A stretch of DNA of 64,000 nt from Pseudonocardia halophobica (GTDB lineage Bacteria > Actinomycetota > Actinomycetes > Mycobacteriales > Pseudonocardiaceae). The notes below the pieces were generated by a model that saw only the letters and a program-made list of their open reading frames with translations, was not told the origin of the DNA and searched no databases. This document shows positions 63,911 to 64,000 of this stretch, piece by piece. The first letter of the stretch is position 1; every line of letters starts with the position of its first letter. The stretch is taken from the NCBI RefSeq assembly GCF_027922425.1, contig NZ_BSFQ01000029.1, positions 29,491 through 93,490 of the forward strand, in the 5' to 3' direction. Made by a program: the position numbers and the translations under genes.

Positions 63911-64000
63911 TTTTTGTTGGAGAGTTTGATCCTGGCTCAGGACGAACGCTGGCGGCGTGCTTAACACATGCAAGTCGAGCGGTAAGGCCTTTCGGGGTAC
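63911..64000 (+). rRNA. rrs: 16S ribosomal RNA, 5' end only
   Basis: TTTTTGTTGG leads into AGAGTTTGATCCTGGCTCAG (63921-63940), the universal 16S start, then GACGAACGCTGGCGGCGTGC and a V1 region AGTCGAGCGGTAAGGCC. Only about 90 nt are inside the window. The V1 sequence is of the Pseudonocardiaceae type, which agrees with the protein gene content. The mature 5' end is approximate. Confidence 0.95.

Noticed and set aside
1..64000. CRISPR array, insertion sequence, prophage or tRNA gene
   Set aside because: No spaced direct repeats, transposase, integrase, phage gene or tRNA cloverleaf was recognised. The three palindromes are too far apart and too few for a CRISPR array.

Overview
This is very GC-rich (roughly 70% or more) actinobacterial chromosome. 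GTG starts are common, 4-bp stop/start overlaps are frequent, and gene order and pathway logic are those of the Pseudonocardiaceae. The first ~90 nt of a 16S rRNA gene at the right edge (AGAGTTTGATCCTGGCTCAG at 63921, then a GAGCGGTAAGGCC-type V1 region) fit Pseudonocardia or a close relative. I see no prophage, insertion sequence, CRISPR array or tRNA. This is mostly core metabolic chromosome.

Layout, left to right. (1) Biotin operon bioF(partial)-bioD-bioB-bsaP. (2) A leftward ECF sigma factor/VOC pair, a lone PemK/MazF-type protein, and a LON-domain protein downstream of a Nudix-related regulator (NrtR type) that diverges from nadA-nadB-nadC. (3) A GT1 glycosyltransferase facing a small unknown protein plus a winged-helix HTH_42 protein. 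(4) Histidine genes hisD-hisC-hisB, a LysR regulator, hisH, a small basic membrane protein, then priA(hisA)-hisF-hisI. (5) A TetR/MpaB-type pair diverging from trpE-Trp membrane protein-trpC-trpB-trpA. There is no trpF, which fits a bifunctional PriA. (6) lgt, DUF2461, VanZ, pyk, a TesB thioesterase, a metY-like gene, a CoA-binding protein, two membrane proteins and mdh. (7) Trehalose/glycogen block on the minus strand: treX(glgX)-treY, a MarR regulator, and treZ. (8) F420-type oxidoreductase, HIT protein, histidine phosphatase, and dxs followed directly by a two-component system. (9) A surface-polymer locus: GT2, TupA-like ATP-grasp enzyme, flippase and UDP-glucose dehydrogenase. (10) FAD monooxygenase, RNase D/HRDC protein, orphan LuxR-type response regulator, DUF3000, and the coproporphyrin-branch heme genes hemE-hemY(cgoX)-hemQ, then msrB. 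(11) A stand-alone LigD-type polymerase domain and the rRNA promoter, leader and 16S start.

Three patterns run across the window. First, a 40-44 nt palindrome (core arm GTGAGTGGCGAT) occurs three times. At the first copy it is a perfect 40-mer that holds the stop codons of both convergent genes. Second, about 18 genes have a TANNNT -10 hexamer only 5-8 nt before the start codon, which predicts widespread leaderless transcription. This also helped choose several start codons. Third, convergent neighbours are packed very tightly, with two pairs sharing a CTAG that is TAG on both strands.

The most promising places for new biology are the palindrome family, the NrtR gene with a degraded Nudix box beside a clear operator-like repeat at nadA, the perfect 20-bp palindrome in front of the ECF/VOC operon, and the Ugd/TupA-like/flippase/GT2 locus. 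I did not find a convincing new defence or mobile system.
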